Position numbers and translations under genes: made by a program | Notes under the pieces: generated by a model | Database searches by the model: none | What the model was told of the DNA's origin: nothing | The model's input: the letters and a program-made list of their open reading frames with translations, nothing else | Assembly (NCBI RefSeq): GCF_007827975.1 | Contig: NZ_VITT01000036.1 | Reading direction: 5' to 3' (one strand) | Length of the DNA: 64,000 bases | Origin: Nitrospirillum viridazoti | GTDB lineage: Bacteria > Pseudomonadota > Alphaproteobacteria > Azospirillales > Azospirillaceae | Shown: in pieces, positions 41,722-50,407 of the stretch | How the letters are laid out: every line of letters begins with the position of its first letter | How positions within the stretch are numbered: the first letter of the stretch is position 1

Positions 41722-42243
41722 TTACTTCGGGGGGGCCTGCTGGATGCGCAGCTGACGCGCCCGGGTGAGGACGGTGTCCTCAAGCTGGCTGTTGGTTTCG
41801 GCGGCCACGGTGGCGTCGCGCCACTGACCATTCTGGTCGACCTGACGGAACACGGTCACGCGCACGCCGTCCGCGCGCAGGGTGCTGTCCAGGACGTAGA
41901 GGTTGATCTTGAACCGCTCGCCCGGGGTGCTGGGCGGGCTGTACCAGTCGGTGATGATCACGCCGGTGTAGGGGTCGGCCGAAATCAGCGGCAGGAAGCC
42001 GATGGTATCCAGCGACGCGCGCCACAGGAAGGCGTTGACCGTCGGGCCCACCGCCTGCACGGCGGTGTTGGACGTGCCGACCGGGCCAGAGGTGTTCTGG
42101 CGCATCAGGATCGAGACGGGCTTGGGCGCAGCCTTCGCGTCGTCGTCATCGCCCCAGCCCAGCCAGGAGCAAGCGGACGTGGAAAGCAGAAGTCCGGCAA
42201 CCAGGAGGGAGCGGCCAATGAGAAAAGCGGAGCGCGACGGCAT
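41722..42243 (-). CDS. DUF3576 lipoprotein
   Basis: The 173-residue protein has an N-terminal signal peptide with a lipobox-like LLSTSAC (Cys about 25), followed by SWLGWGDDDD. The body matches my memory of DUF3576: AVGPTVNAFLWRASLDTIGFLPLISADPYTGVIITDWYSPP, then DSTLRADGVRVTVFRQV. The family is usually next to leuS/lptE in alphaproteobacteria and its function is unknown; envelope assembly is plausible from the neighbourhood. The ATG at 42243 is preferred over a GTG at 42264. Confidence 0.85.
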   Translation of the reverse strand: MPSRSAFLIGRSLLVAGLLLSTSACSWLGWGDDDDAKAAPKPVSILMRQNTSGPVGTSNTAVQAVGPTVNAFLWRASLDTIGFLPLISADPYTGVIITDWYSPPSTPGERFKINLYVLDSTLRADGVRVTVFRQVDQNGQWRDATVAAETNSQLEDTVLTRARQLRIQQAPPK

Positions 42244-42372
42244 GTGATTGTCACCCAGGGTCACGAGAACGGTTCCTTAGATCAAAAAAGCCGCTGGGAC
42301 GCAAGGCCGGCCAAACGGGGCGGCCAAGTGTAACATCAGCGCGCGGCAGGACTGGCGGCGGTGGACGAAAAC

Positions 42373-43518
42373 CTAGAAACGAAATTCTACCACGGCGGTG
42401 GCCACGTTACCTGTCGGGCGGGGGCTGGACTGATCGGCCATTGCCGCCGGGTTGCCGCTTTCCAGGTCCGCCGTCCAATGGATGAGGTCCAGGCCCAGGG
42501 TGGTATCGCCCCGCACCTTCCACGACAGGCCCAGGCCATAGGCGCGATAGGTGGTCCAGTTCTCGGTCTCGCTGCCGTGCCAGAACAGGGTCAGGCCATA
42601 GGGGCCATTCTCATAGGTGCCCTGCAGGGTGGCGCCCCGGGTCTCACCCGGCGCGTTGGCTGGGCGGTCGTGCGGCAGGCCGCTGTCGCCGTCGTCGAAC
42701 AGCACGGCGCCGACGGTGAAGCCGCCATAGGTCAGGCCGCCGGCCAGGGTGACGGTCGAGGTGTCCTCCAGCCAGCTGTGGGCGGCGTTGGCATGGTTGT
42801 AGGCCACGCCTACCTCATATTGGGTGGGACCCCAGTCGCCACGGTAGTTGACCGCCCCTTCCCAGAAGTTCGTCTCCGCCGGGATGGCGTACGGCGCCAC
42901 GATGTCCTGGCCGAAGGCCCGGCGTTCCGGCGCGAAGGAGACGCCGGCCTTCAGGCCGAACAGGCGCGGCGTCTCATAATCGACCTTGGCGGCATCGTCG
43001 CTGTCGCGCCCGGCATAGGCGCGGCCCAGGGCCATGCCCGGCGGCCGCACCCGGGCGCTTTGCGTCCAGAAGCCATCCATCTCCCCGCCCACCAGCAGGG
43101 GCAACAGATCCGTCGCCCGCTCCGACGCGCCCCAGCTCTGGCCCAGGCGCACCTTGCCCCAGCCGCCGGAGGCATAGACGTAGGCCTGGTCGATGCCGAT
43201 CCCCTGGCGGTCGGCATTGCCCGGCCGGTCCGTGCTGCGCCCGGTGTTGCCGGAGCCGAGGCGCAACAGCGCGCCATAGGTGACGCCGCTATCGGTCACC
43301 GTCTCCACGCTGCCGGTGACGGCGTAAGCCCCGGCGGCGTCCCAATGGCCGTCGCCCGCCGCCGGCCGGTCGGTGCCCACCACCCCGCCCTGGGCCACGC
43401 CCGACAGGTGGTAGTCGACCTCGGCCCGGGCCGCGTGCACGGGCGCCAGCAGGGCGACGGCGGCGCAGAGGGGGATGCAGAGGGGGATGCCGAGGGCGAC
43501 GGGGATGCGGCGGGTCAT
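42373..43518 (-). CDS. outer-membrane porin, general diffusion type
   Basis: The 381-residue product has a signal peptide ending near HAARAEV (about residues 1-32). A beta-barrel follows with alternating hydrophobic strands (GVAQGGVVGTDRP, DSGVTYGALLRLGSGNTGRST, WGKVRLGQSWGASERATDL), ending in the VVEFRF C-terminal aromatic required for outer-membrane insertion. The pattern is that of alphaproteobacterial porins with a loop rich in Arg and Asp. The ATG at 43518 has GGAAG upstream; the longer frame runs through yggS on the other strand and is a shadow. Substrate specificity is unknown. Confidence 0.85.
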   Translation of the reverse strand: MTRRIPVALGIPLCIPLCAAVALLAPVHAARAEVDYHLSGVAQGGVVGTDRPAAGDGHWDAAGAYAVTGSVETVTDSGVTYGALLRLGSGNTGRSTDRPGNADRQGIGIDQAYVYASGGWGKVRLGQSWGASERATDLLPLLVGGEMDGFWTQSARVRPPGMALGRAYAGRDSDDAAKVDYETPRLFGLKAGVSFAPERRAFGQDIVAPYAIPAETNFWEGAVNYRGDWGPTQYEVGVAYNHANAAHSWLEDTSTVTLAGGLTYGGFTVGAVLFDDGDSGLPHDRPANAPGETRGATLQGTYENGPYGLTLFWHGSETENWTTYRAYGLGLSWKVRGDTTLGLDLIHWTADLESGNPAAMADQSSPRPTGNVATAVVEFRF

Positions 43519-43716
43519 CAATGGCTTCCGTGTCCTGAATGCGGCGGGACAAGTGATATAGGCGGCGACTGCCGACACGGGAGCCTTGCCTTGGCCGGCG
43601 CGGCGCAGGAAAGTCGCGCGTGCCCGGGCCCGACCGGCTCCCCGGATCATGCCTGGGCACGCTTTACCGTTGATCCCGTCCGCGCACAACCGCCCATACA
43701 CAACCGTGGCCCCATC

Positions 43717-44451
43717 ATGACCCGCGCCAGCAAGCCCCCCGCCCCGCCCGCCCCGCCCGTGGACGCCGACGTCGCCACCCGCCTCGCCACCGTGCGCGGC
43801 GTCATTGAGGGTGCCGCCCGCGGCGTGGGCCGCGATCCGGCCACCGTCAGCCTCGTGGCCGTGTCCAAGGTGCAGCCGGTGGAGAAAATCCGGGCGGCCC
43901 TGGCGGCCGGCCAGCGGGTGTTCGGCGAGAACCGGGTGCAGGAGGCCAAGGCCAAGTGGACGGATCTGAAGGCCGAGTACCCCGACGTGGAACTGCACCT
44001 GATCGGCCCGCTGCAGACCAACAAGGTCAAGGACGCCGTAGCGCTGTTCGACGTCATCCAGACCGTGGACCGCGAGCGCCTGGCCGAGGCGCTGGCCGCC
44101 GAGGGCAAGCGCCAAGGCCGACTGCCGCGCCTGCTGGTGGAGGTGAACACGGGCGAGGAACCGCAAAAGGCCGGCATCGCCCCGGCCGACGTGCCCGCCT
44201 TCCTGGCTACCTGCCGCGATGTCCACGGGCTGGAGATCGCCGGCCTGATGGCCATCCCGCCGGCGGAGGAAGAGCCGGCCATGCATTTCGCGCTCCTGGC
44301 CGACCTGGCGCGCAAGTCGGGCCTATCCGAGATTTCCATGGGCATGAGCGGCGATTACGACCTGGCGGTGCGCATGGGCGCCACCCAGGTGCGCGTCGGA
44401 ACGGCCCTGTTTGGGGAGCGGGTGAAGCCGGTGCACGAAGGCGAAGCCTGA
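43717..44451 (+). CDS. yggS: YggS/PLPBP family pyridoxal-5'-phosphate homeostasis protein
   Basis: The 244-residue alanine-racemase-like barrel binds PLP without known catalysis and buffers B6 homeostasis. The motifs are VSLVAVSKVQPVEKIRAALAAG (PLP lysine in VSK, about residue 50), FGENRVQEAKAKW, LHLIGPLQTNKVKDAV (about 90-105), LVEVNTGEEPQKAGI and ISMGMSGDYDLAVRMGATQVRVGTALFG. The N-terminus is Pro/Ala-rich. It diverges from the porin across about 200 bp and precedes a tRNA gene. Confidence 0.94.
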   Translation: MTRASKPPAPPAPPVDADVATRLATVRGVIEGAARGVGRDPATVSLVAVSKVQPVEKIRAALAAGQRVFGENRVQEAKAKWTDLKAEYPDVELHLIGPLQTNKVKDAVALFDVIQTVDRERLAEALAAEGKRQGRLPRLLVEVNTGEEPQKAGIAPADVPAFLATCRDVHGLEIAGLMAIPPAEEEPAMHFALLADLARKSGLSEISMGMSGDYDLAVRMGATQVRVGTALFGERVKPVHEGEA

Positions 44452-44497
44452 GGTTCCCGGGAAAATTCAGCCCGGGGTGGAGCACGATAAAAAGGCG

Positions 44498-44525
44498 CTT
44501 GCCGAGGGGCGCGTGTCTCTATATG
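44498..44525 (+). promoter_or_regulatory. candidate promoter of tRNA-Ser
   Basis: CTTGCC (44498-44503) and TATATG (44520-44525), 16 bp apart, lie 20 bp before the tRNA. The elements fit a sigma-70 promoter of alphaproteobacterial type but are imperfect. Confidence 0.45.
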
Positions 44526-44544
44526 GTCCCGCCCCATTCCGGAC

Positions 44545-44636
44545 GGAGGGGTGGCCGAGTGGTTGAAGGCGCTCGCCTGGAAAGCGGGTATACGGCCAAA
44601 ACCGTATCGTGGGTTCGAATCCCATCCCCTCCGCCA
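44545..44636 (+). tRNA. tRNA-Ser (GGA anticodon)
   Basis: The acceptor stem GGAGGGG (44545-44551) pairs with CCCCTCC (44626-44632), discriminator G, and an encoded CCA (44634-44636). The anticodon loop reads CTGGAAA, giving GGA (serine UCC/UCU). It is class II with a long variable arm (TATACGGCCAAAACCGTATC), and the T-arm has GTTCGAATC. The 92-nt length and features are those of tRNA-Ser. A short T-run follows. Confidence 0.97.
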
Positions 44637-44660
44637 TTTTCCCTGTAAAATTCGACCTTG

Positions 44661-44692
44661 ACCATGCCGGCCTGCCCGAGGCCGGTAATGGT
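44661..44692. repeat. stem-loop between tRNA-Ser and the LysR gene
   Basis: CCGGCCT and AGGCCGG enclose GCCCG, with an outer ACCAT/ATGGT pair (44661-44665, 44688-44692). It lies just 6 bp beyond the stop of the LysR gene. No T-run follows on either strand, so terminator use is uncertain. Confidence 0.5.
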
Positions 44693-44697
44693 GGTCT

Positions 44698-45600
44698 CTA
44701 CTCCATCGGCTCCTTGATGAAGTCGATGAAGGCGCGCAGGGGCGCCGGCACCAGACGGCGGCCCGGGTAATACAGGAAAGGTCCGGGAAAGCTCAGCCAC
44801 CAGGGCTCCAGCACCGGTTCCAGGGCGCCGCTGTCCAGATGCGGGCGCAGCCAATCCTCAAACAGCATGATGATGCCGGTGCCGGCGATGGCGGCGTCGA
44901 TGGCCAGATCCGTGGCCGTGCCCATGCTGATCAGCAGGGGGCCCTTGGGGTCGACATGCACCGTCTCCCCCTCCCGCTCGAACTCCCACAGCGGCGTGGG
45001 GCCGTAGGAGAAGCGTCCGCGCAGGCAGGCGTGGGTCAGCAGGTCGCGCGGATGGTCCGGCCGGCCATGGCGGTCGAGATAAGTGGGGGATGCGGCGGTG
45101 GCGAAGCGTTGCACGCGCGGCCCGATGGGCACGGCGATCATGTCCTGCTCCAGCCGCTCGCCATAGCGGATGCCGGCGTCACAGCCCGCCGCCAGCACAT
45201 CGACGAAGGTGTCCTCGGCCGTCACCTCCAGCTCGATGTCCGGATAAGCGGCCAGGAAGCCCGGCACGATGGCGGGCAGCAACAGGCGCACGGCGCTGAT
45301 GGGCACGTTCAGGCGCAGAGTGCCGGCCGGCCGGTCGCGGAAGCTGTTGACCACGTCCAGCGCCGTTTCCACCTCGGTCAGTGCCGGTCCCAGCCGTTCC
45401 AGCAGGCGCTGTCCTGCTTCGGTGGGGGCCACGCTGCGCGTCGTGCGGTTCAGCAACCGCACACCCAGCTGCGCCTCCAGCCGGCTGACCGCCTCGCTGA
45501 GGCCGGAAGCGCTGGCGCCGCTGACCCGCGCGCCATCGCGGAAACCGCGGGCGCGCGCCACCGTGACAAAGGCGTTCAGGTCACCGAGATCAACTTTCAT
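44698..45600 (-). CDS. LysR-type transcriptional regulator
   Basis: The 300-residue product has an N-terminal winged helix-turn-helix (LGDLNAFVTVARARGFRDGARVSGAS, then LSEAVSRLEAQLGVRLLNRTTRSVAPTEAGQRLLERL, about residues 4-67). A periplasmic-binding-protein-like effector domain follows from about residue 90. It diverges from the YdbC-type reductase gene over 104 bp, the usual arrangement of a LysR regulator and its target. A palindrome overlaps its start codon. The inducer is unknown. Confidence 0.9.
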   Translation of the reverse strand: MKVDLGDLNAFVTVARARGFRDGARVSGASASGLSEAVSRLEAQLGVRLLNRTTRSVAPTEAGQRLLERLGPALTEVETALDVVNSFRDRPAGTLRLNVPISAVRLLLPAIVPGFLAAYPDIELEVTAEDTFVDVLAAGCDAGIRYGERLEQDMIAVPIGPRVQRFATAASPTYLDRHGRPDHPRDLLTHACLRGRFSYGPTPLWEFEREGETVHVDPKGPLLISMGTATDLAIDAAIAGTGIIMLFEDWLRPHLDSGALEPVLEPWWLSFPGPFLYYPGRRLVPAPLRAFIDFIKEPME

Positions 45601-45619
45601 TGTTCGCTTTCCCGAACAA
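45600..45619. promoter_or_regulatory. candidate LysR operator
   Basis: TTGTTCG (45600-45606) and CGAACAA (45613-45619) form a 7-bp dyad with a 6-bp spacer, starting at the first base of the LysR start codon region. It has the T-N11-A character of LysR sites and would allow autorepression and control of the divergent gene. Confidence 0.5.
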
Positions 45620-45704
45620 CCCGTTCTGACTGTGCCCGATTATCGTACAGGTGCCGCGCGCTTATCTCTACGGGCGTCTTCACACCCCAACAGGGATGCC
45701 CAGC

Positions 45705-46574
45705 ATGAGCACCAGCACGTACACCCTTGGCGACCGCAGCGTGAACCGCATGGGCTATGGCGCCATGCAACTGGCCGGGCCCCACGTCTTCGGTCCGCCC
45801 AAGGATCGTGACGCGGCGCTGGCCGTGCTGCGCGCCGCCGCCGAGTCCGGCGTCAACCATATCGACACCAGCGATTTCTATGGGCCCCATATCACCAACC
45901 AGTTGATTCGCGAGGCGCTGCACCCCTACCCCGAAGATCTTGTCATCGTGACCAAGGTCGGCGCCCTGCGGGGGCCCGACGCCTCCTGGAATCCAGCCCT
46001 CTCCCGCGAACAGCTGATCCAGGCGGTGCACGACAACCTGCGCAACCTGGGCCTGGACGTGCTGGAGGTGGTGAATTTCCGCGCCATGTTCGACGTTGGA
46101 AGTCCCGCCGAGGGTTCCATCGAGGCGCCCCTGACGGTGCTGGCCGAGTTGCAGGCCCAGGGGTTGATCCGCCATATCGGGCTCAGCAACGTGACGGCGG
46201 CGCAGGTCGCGGAAGGCCGGCGCATCTGCCGTATCGCCTGCGTGCAGAACCTTTACAACCTGGTCCATCGCGCCGACGACGCCCTGATCGACGACCTGGC
46301 CCGTGACGGCACCGCTTACGTACCCTTCTTCCCCCTGGGCGGTTTCAGCCCGCTGCAGTCGTCCGCCCTGTCCGACGTGGCGGCCCGCCTGGGCGCCACA
46401 CCGATGCAGGTGGCCCTGGCCTGGCTGCTGCGCCGCTCGCCCAACATCCTGCTGATCCCCGGCACCTCCTCCGTCGCCCACCTGCGGCAGAACCTCGCCG
46501 CGGCCGAGCTGCAGCTGACGGATGAGGTGATGGCCGAGCTGAACGCCATCGCCGGCCCGTCCGCCTCCCACTAA
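45705..46574 (+). CDS. pdxI: aldo/keto reductase, YdbC/PdxI type (probable pyridoxal reductase)
   Basis: The 289-residue product closely follows the E. coli YdbC (PdxI) pattern: YTLGDRSVNRMGYGAMQLAGPHVFG, then GVNHIDTSDFYGPHITNQLIREAL, AVHDNLRNLGLDVLEVVNFR, GLIRHIGLSNVTAAQVAEGR and ATPMQVALAWLLRRSPNILLIPGTSS. PdxI reduces pyridoxal to pyridoxine with NADPH. As in YdbC the usual catalytic His region reads VVNFR. The ATG at 45705 has AGGG nine bases upstream; ATG 45696 is possible. The divergent LysR gene probably controls it. Other aldehydes are possible substrates. Confidence 0.85.
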   Translation: MSTSTYTLGDRSVNRMGYGAMQLAGPHVFGPPKDRDAALAVLRAAAESGVNHIDTSDFYGPHITNQLIREALHPYPEDLVIVTKVGALRGPDASWNPALSREQLIQAVHDNLRNLGLDVLEVVNFRAMFDVGSPAEGSIEAPLTVLAELQAQGLIRHIGLSNVTAAQVAEGRRICRIACVQNLYNLVHRADDALIDDLARDGTAYVPFFPLGGFSPLQSSALSDVAARLGATPMQVALAWLLRRSPNILLIPGTSSVAHLRQNLAAAELQLTDEVMAELNAIAGPSASH

Positions 46575-46645
46575 ACGCGGCGACTGGCCGACCGGTGCCC
46601 CCGCGCCTATGTTTGTGCCGAACTGTCGGCATGGGGGCGAGGCCT

Positions 46646-47899
46646 ATGAAACGTGTGCTTGCTGCAAGTGGATTCCTGGGCCTGGCCCTGCTGGTGGCAT
46701 CCCTGCCGGCCGCGGCCCGGGTGCGCATCGGCTACACCACCCAGGGCCAATGCGACGGCTTCCCGGCCGTGAACCTGAAGACGGCGCCAGGCCTGTGCCT
46801 GGGCCTGGTCGCCAGCCAGCTGGGCTTCACCCGCGGCGTGGCGGTGCTGGGCACCGACGTCTATGTGGTCGATCTGGGCGGCGGCTGGCGCCACAACCAT
46901 GGCCGGCTGCTGCGCCTGAAGGATGGCGGACGGGCGGCGCCCGAGGTGCTGCTGACCGGCCTGGACGAGCCGCACGCGCTGGTGCCGGCCCCGGGCGGGC
47001 GCCTGTACATGAGCGTGCTGGGCCGCATCGTCAGCCTGGACCCCAACGCCGCCGACGTGGCGGCCAGCCTGCGCGACGTGGTCACGGGCCTGCCCAAGGA
47101 AGGGCTGCATCCCCTGGCGGCGTTGGCGGTGGCGCCGGATGGGTCGCTGTTCGTCAACGTGGGCTCCGGCACCGACCATTGCGAAACCCCGGGTGGGAAG
47201 AAGGGTGAGGATGCCCCGCCCAAGGCCGATGTCCCCTGCCCTGAAACCGTGGGCGCCACGCCCCGGGGCGTCATCCTGCATGTGACGCCCGGTGCATCGC
47301 CCGTGAGCGTCGCCGGTATGCAGCCTTATGCCCGGGGCCTGCGCAATGCCGTGGCGCTGGCGGTGCTGACGGGCAACCAGGTGGTGACGGCCACCAACGC
47401 CCGCGACAACATCTCCGACGCCGACCCGGCCCTGGCGGACGAGGATGCCCCGCACGACCTTTACCTGACTCTGAAGCAGGGCGCCGATTACGGCTGGCCC
47501 TACTGCTATGACCAGGGCGTGCCCAGCCCGGAATATCGCAGCCATTACAAGGATGCGGACTGCAAGGCCAAGCAGGAGCCCACCCTGCTGCTGCCGCCCC
47601 ATGCGGCACCCTTGAGTCTGTTGCCTTATGCCGACGGCCCGCTGCCCGGTCTGGCCGGCACGCTGCTGATCACCCTGCACGGCTATCGCGATACTGGCCA
47701 CCGCGTGGTGGCCCTGCCCGTGGATGCCCAGGGCCGCCCCGCCGGACCGGTCAAAGATGTGGTTTCCGGCTGGGACGCCGTCACCGGCGACCACCCCCAG
47801 GGGACGCCCGTATCCCTGGCGCGCCTGCCCGACGGCAGCGTGCTGGTGACGGAGGATCACAACGGCACGCTGTTGCGCCTGGCCAAGGCCCAGAAGTGA
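46646..47899 (+). CDS. secreted PQQ-dependent sugar dehydrogenase / sorbosone dehydrogenase-like protein
   Basis: The 417-residue product has a signal peptide (MKRVLAASGFLGLALLVASLPAAA) and a six-bladed beta-propeller pattern typical of soluble glucose or L-sorbosone dehydrogenase relatives: GFTRGVAVLGTDVYVVDLGGGW, LFVNVGSGTDHCETPGGK, and GADYGWPYCYDQGVPSPEY. Six cysteines could make disulfides. Catalytic-site conservation was not fully verifiable, so PQQ binding is inference. It opens a six-gene plus-strand cluster and overlaps the next gene (GTGA). Confidence 0.75.
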   Translation: MKRVLAASGFLGLALLVASLPAAARVRIGYTTQGQCDGFPAVNLKTAPGLCLGLVASQLGFTRGVAVLGTDVYVVDLGGGWRHNHGRLLRLKDGGRAAPEVLLTGLDEPHALVPAPGGRLYMSVLGRIVSLDPNAADVAASLRDVVTGLPKEGLHPLAALAVAPDGSLFVNVGSGTDHCETPGGKKGEDAPPKADVPCPETVGATPRGVILHVTPGASPVSVAGMQPYARGLRNAVALAVLTGNQVVTATNARDNISDADPALADEDAPHDLYLTLKQGADYGWPYCYDQGVPSPEYRSHYKDADCKAKQEPTLLLPPHAAPLSLLPYADGPLPGLAGTLLITLHGYRDTGHRVVALPVDAQGRPAGPVKDVVSGWDAVTGDHPQGTPVSLARLPDGSVLVTEDHNGTLLRLAKAQK

Positions 47900-48579
47900 C
47901 ACCGGTGCCGGACAGCCTCACCTTCGCCCGTGACGGTGCCGAACGGCACCCCGCCGTGCTGGCACCGGAAGATTTGAGGCGCCTGGCCCAGATGCTGGCG
48001 AATGTTCCCGCTGTCCGCGCCGGTGTGCGCCTGCACGGCCTCCCCGGGCTGCTCGCCTTCCTTGACCCGGCTGGCCCGATGGGACGCTTGGCCGCGTCCG
48101 CCTTGGGCGATGGCGCCCGGCCCGTCCGCGCCATCCTGTTTGACAAAAGCGCCAATACCAATTGGGCCCTGGGCTGGCACCAGGACCGCACCATCGCCGT
48201 GGTCGCGCGGGCGGAGGTGCCGGGCTTTGGCCCGTGGAGTGTGAAGGACGGCCTGATCCATGTGGCGCCGCCGGCTGAGCTGCTGGCCGGCATGGTCACC
48301 CTGCGCCTTCATCTCGACCCTGTGAACGCGGACAATGCGCCCTTGCTGGTGGCGCCCGGGTCCCACCGATTGGGCCGGGTGGGGGTGCGCGACATCGCCG
48401 GCACCGTGCGCCGCTGCGGCCAAGTCGCCTGCTTGGCGGAGGCCGGTGATGTCTGGCTCTACGCCACCCTGATCCTGCACGCCTCCGACGCCGCTGCCCG
48501 GCCCCGCCACCGGCGGGTGCTGCAGGTCGACTATGCCGTGGGCGAGTTGCCAGGCGGGCTCCGCTGGCTTGGGGTTTAG
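47896..48579 (+). CDS. phytanoyl-CoA dioxygenase family protein
   Basis: The 227-residue product, from a GTG that overlaps the upstream stop, looks like a non-haem Fe(II)/2-oxoglutarate dioxygenase. The HxD pair is in LGWHQDRTIAVVAR (about residues 93-106) and the distal His in YATLILHASDAA (about 195). RVLQVDYAV closes the core. The substrate is unknown. The lack of a signal peptide points to the cytoplasm, unlike the exported protein encoded just before it. Confidence 0.7.
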   Translation: MTPVPDSLTFARDGAERHPAVLAPEDLRRLAQMLANVPAVRAGVRLHGLPGLLAFLDPAGPMGRLAASALGDGARPVRAILFDKSANTNWALGWHQDRTIAVVARAEVPGFGPWSVKDGLIHVAPPAELLAGMVTLRLHLDPVNADNAPLLVAPGSHRLGRVGVRDIAGTVRRCGQVACLAEAGDVWLYATLILHASDAAARPRHRRVLQVDYAVGELPGGLRWLGV

Positions 48580-48622
48580 GGGCCGGTTAAAGTGGCGGCA
48601 TTCAGCCTGCCAGGATGACCCC

Positions 48623-49069
48623 ATGGCCGCGTACAGCTATCGCAATGATCCCTCGGTACCGGCGTTCCCAGACGACAGGCCCATCATCATTTTCGACGGT
48701 CACTGCGTCCTCTGTTCCGGCTTCGCCCGGTTCGTGATGCGGCACGACCGTGCCGGGCGCCTTCGCCTGATGGCGGCGCAGACGCCGCTGGGCGCGGCCT
48801 TGTACCGACACTACGGTTTAGATCCGGTGGATTATCAGACCAACCTGGTGCTTGAGGACGGCCTGGTGCGGGTGAAGTCCGACAGCTCCATCCGTGTGTT
48901 CGAGCTTCTGGGATTTCCCTGGTCGCTGATGGCGGTTGGCCGGGTGCTGCCCCGGCCCCTGCGGGACGCGCTGTATGCCATCATCGCCCGCAACCGCTTG
49001 CGCTGGTTCGGCAAACGGGAGGTCTGCTACCTTCCTGCCCCGGAACAGCGGGACCGGTTCATCCTCTGA
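48623..49069 (+). CDS. DCC-family thiol-disulfide oxidoreductase (DUF393)
   Basis: The 148-residue protein starts its domain with the namesake pattern IIIFDGHCVLCSGFARFVMRHD (CxxC at about residues 28-31), followed by RLMAAQTPLGAALYRHYGL and a C-terminal RNRLRWFGKREVCYLP. DUF393 proteins are thioredoxin-like and of little-known function. The ATG at 48623 has AGGA at good spacing; a longer frame into the previous gene is a shadow. It is separated from its neighbours by 43 and 30 bp. Confidence 0.85.
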   Translation: MAAYSYRNDPSVPAFPDDRPIIIFDGHCVLCSGFARFVMRHDRAGRLRLMAAQTPLGAALYRHYGLDPVDYQTNLVLEDGLVRVKSDSSIRVFELLGFPWSLMAVGRVLPRPLRDALYAIIARNRLRWFGKREVCYLPAPEQRDRFIL

Positions 49070-49099
49070 CAGGGGACGGGATCGCCAGGGGGGATGGGG

Positions 49100-50407
49100 A
49101 TGCGCGTCCTGGTCATCGGGGCCTACGGTCTGATCGGCGGTTATATCGTGGCGCGGCTGCTGGCCGAGGGGCATGCCGTCACGGGCGTCGGCCGTGATAT
49201 CGCGGCGGCGGCGCGATCGCTGCCTCAGGTGCGCTGGGCCCGCATCGACGTGGCCACGGCGGCGGTGGAAGACTGGCGCCCCCTGCTGGCCGACGTCCAG
49301 GCGGTGGTGAACTGCGCCGGCGCGTTGCAGGACGGTCCGCGCGACGACCTGGCGGCGGTGCACCGCGATGGGGTCGCCCGCCTGGTGGCGGCATGCGTAC
49401 AGGCCCGCGTACGGCGTCTGGTCCACATTTCCGCCGCGGGGGTCGCTGCCGATCGTGGCCTGGGCGCCCAGGGCGATCGCTTCAACGACACCAAGCTGGC
49501 GACCGAGACGCTGCTGCGCGCCAGCGGCCTGGATTGGATCATTCTGCGGCCCGGCCTGGTCCTGGCGCCGGCGGCCTACGGCGGCAGCGCACTGCTGCGC
49601 GGCCTGGCGGCCCTTCCCGGCGTGCTGCCCGTGGTCCATGCCAATGCCACCGTGCAGGTGGTGGCCGCGACCGACGTGGCCTTGGCGGTGGCCAAGGCGG
49701 TGCTGCCCGATACGGCGGCGGGCCGCTCCATCGACCTGGTGCATGATGAGGCCGTGGACCTGGCCAGTGTGGTGCTCACCCTGCGCCGCTGGCTGGGCCT
49801 GCCGCCCGCCCCCTTGTGGCATGTGCCCGCGGGCATCGCCCAAGTGGCCGCCAAGGGCGCCGATGCCCTGGCCTGGGCCGGGTGGCGCAGCCCCTTGCGC
49901 ACCGCCACCTTGGACCAGCTGCGCGGCGGCATCGCCGGCGATGGCCGGGCCATGGAACGCGAATTGGCAATCAGGCCCCTGTCGCTGGTGGGCATGCTGG
50001 CGGCGTACCCGGCTGGCGTACAGGAACGCTGGTTCGCCAAAAGTTATTTCCTGAAGCCAGCGATGCTGGCAATGCTGGCGCTCTTTTGGACTCTCTCAGG
50101 CGTGATCGGCTTCTGCCGCGTGCCGGAGGCCACTGCCGTTCTGACAATGGCGGGCATGGCGCAGATGCCGGCCACCCTGTTCGTGCTGCTGGGTTCGGCC
50201 ATCGACCTGACCTTAGGCGTGGGCGTCGTCTTCCGGCGGCGGACCAAGGCGGCCCTTCTGGGCATGGTCGCGGTGTCGGGCGCGTACATGGTGGGCGGCA
50301 CGGTGTGGCGGCCGGATCTGTGGCTGGACCCCATGGGGCCCTTCCTCAAGACCCTGCCGGCGGCGATGCTGGCGCTGGCCGCCTTGGCCCTGCTGGACGA
50401 ACGCTGA
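49100..50407 (+). CDS. SDR-family NAD(P)-binding protein fused to a DoxX-like membrane domain
   Basis: The 435-residue protein joins an NmrA/atypical SDR domain and a membrane domain. The first has Rossmann motif VLVIGAYGLIGGYIVARLL (residues 3-21), VVNCAGAL and LVHISAAGV, and no classical YxxxK. The C-terminal part from about residue 310 has four hydrophobic helices (MLAMLALFWTLSGVIGF, LFVLLGSAIDLTLGVGVVF, AALLGMVAVSGAYMVGG, LPAAMLALAALALL) similar to DoxX. The ATG at 49100 has AGGGGGG at proper spacing. It overlaps the DUF2269 gene (TGATG), so the pair is probably made together at the inner membrane. Confidence 0.8.
   Translation: MRVLVIGAYGLIGGYIVARLLAEGHAVTGVGRDIAAAARSLPQVRWARIDVATAAVEDWRPLLADVQAVVNCAGALQDGPRDDLAAVHRDGVARLVAACVQARVRRLVHISAAGVAADRGLGAQGDRFNDTKLATETLLRASGLDWIILRPGLVLAPAAYGGSALLRGLAALPGVLPVVHANATVQVVAATDVALAVAKAVLPDTAAGRSIDLVHDEAVDLASVVLTLRRWLGLPPAPLWHVPAGIAQVAAKGADALAWAGWRSPLRTATLDQLRGGIAGDGRAMERELAIRPLSLVGMLAAYPAGVQERWFAKSYFLKPAMLAMLALFWTLSGVIGFCRVPEATAVLTMAGMAQMPATLFVLLGSAIDLTLGVGVVFRRRTKAALLGMVAVSGAYMVGGTVWRPDLWLDPMGPFLKTLPAAMLALAALALLDER

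Noticed and set aside
42361..44451. A 696-residue plus-strand frame covering the porin region and yggS
   Set aside because: Only the last 244 residues resemble a protein family (YggS). The upstream part is antisense to the porin, so the start was placed at 43717.
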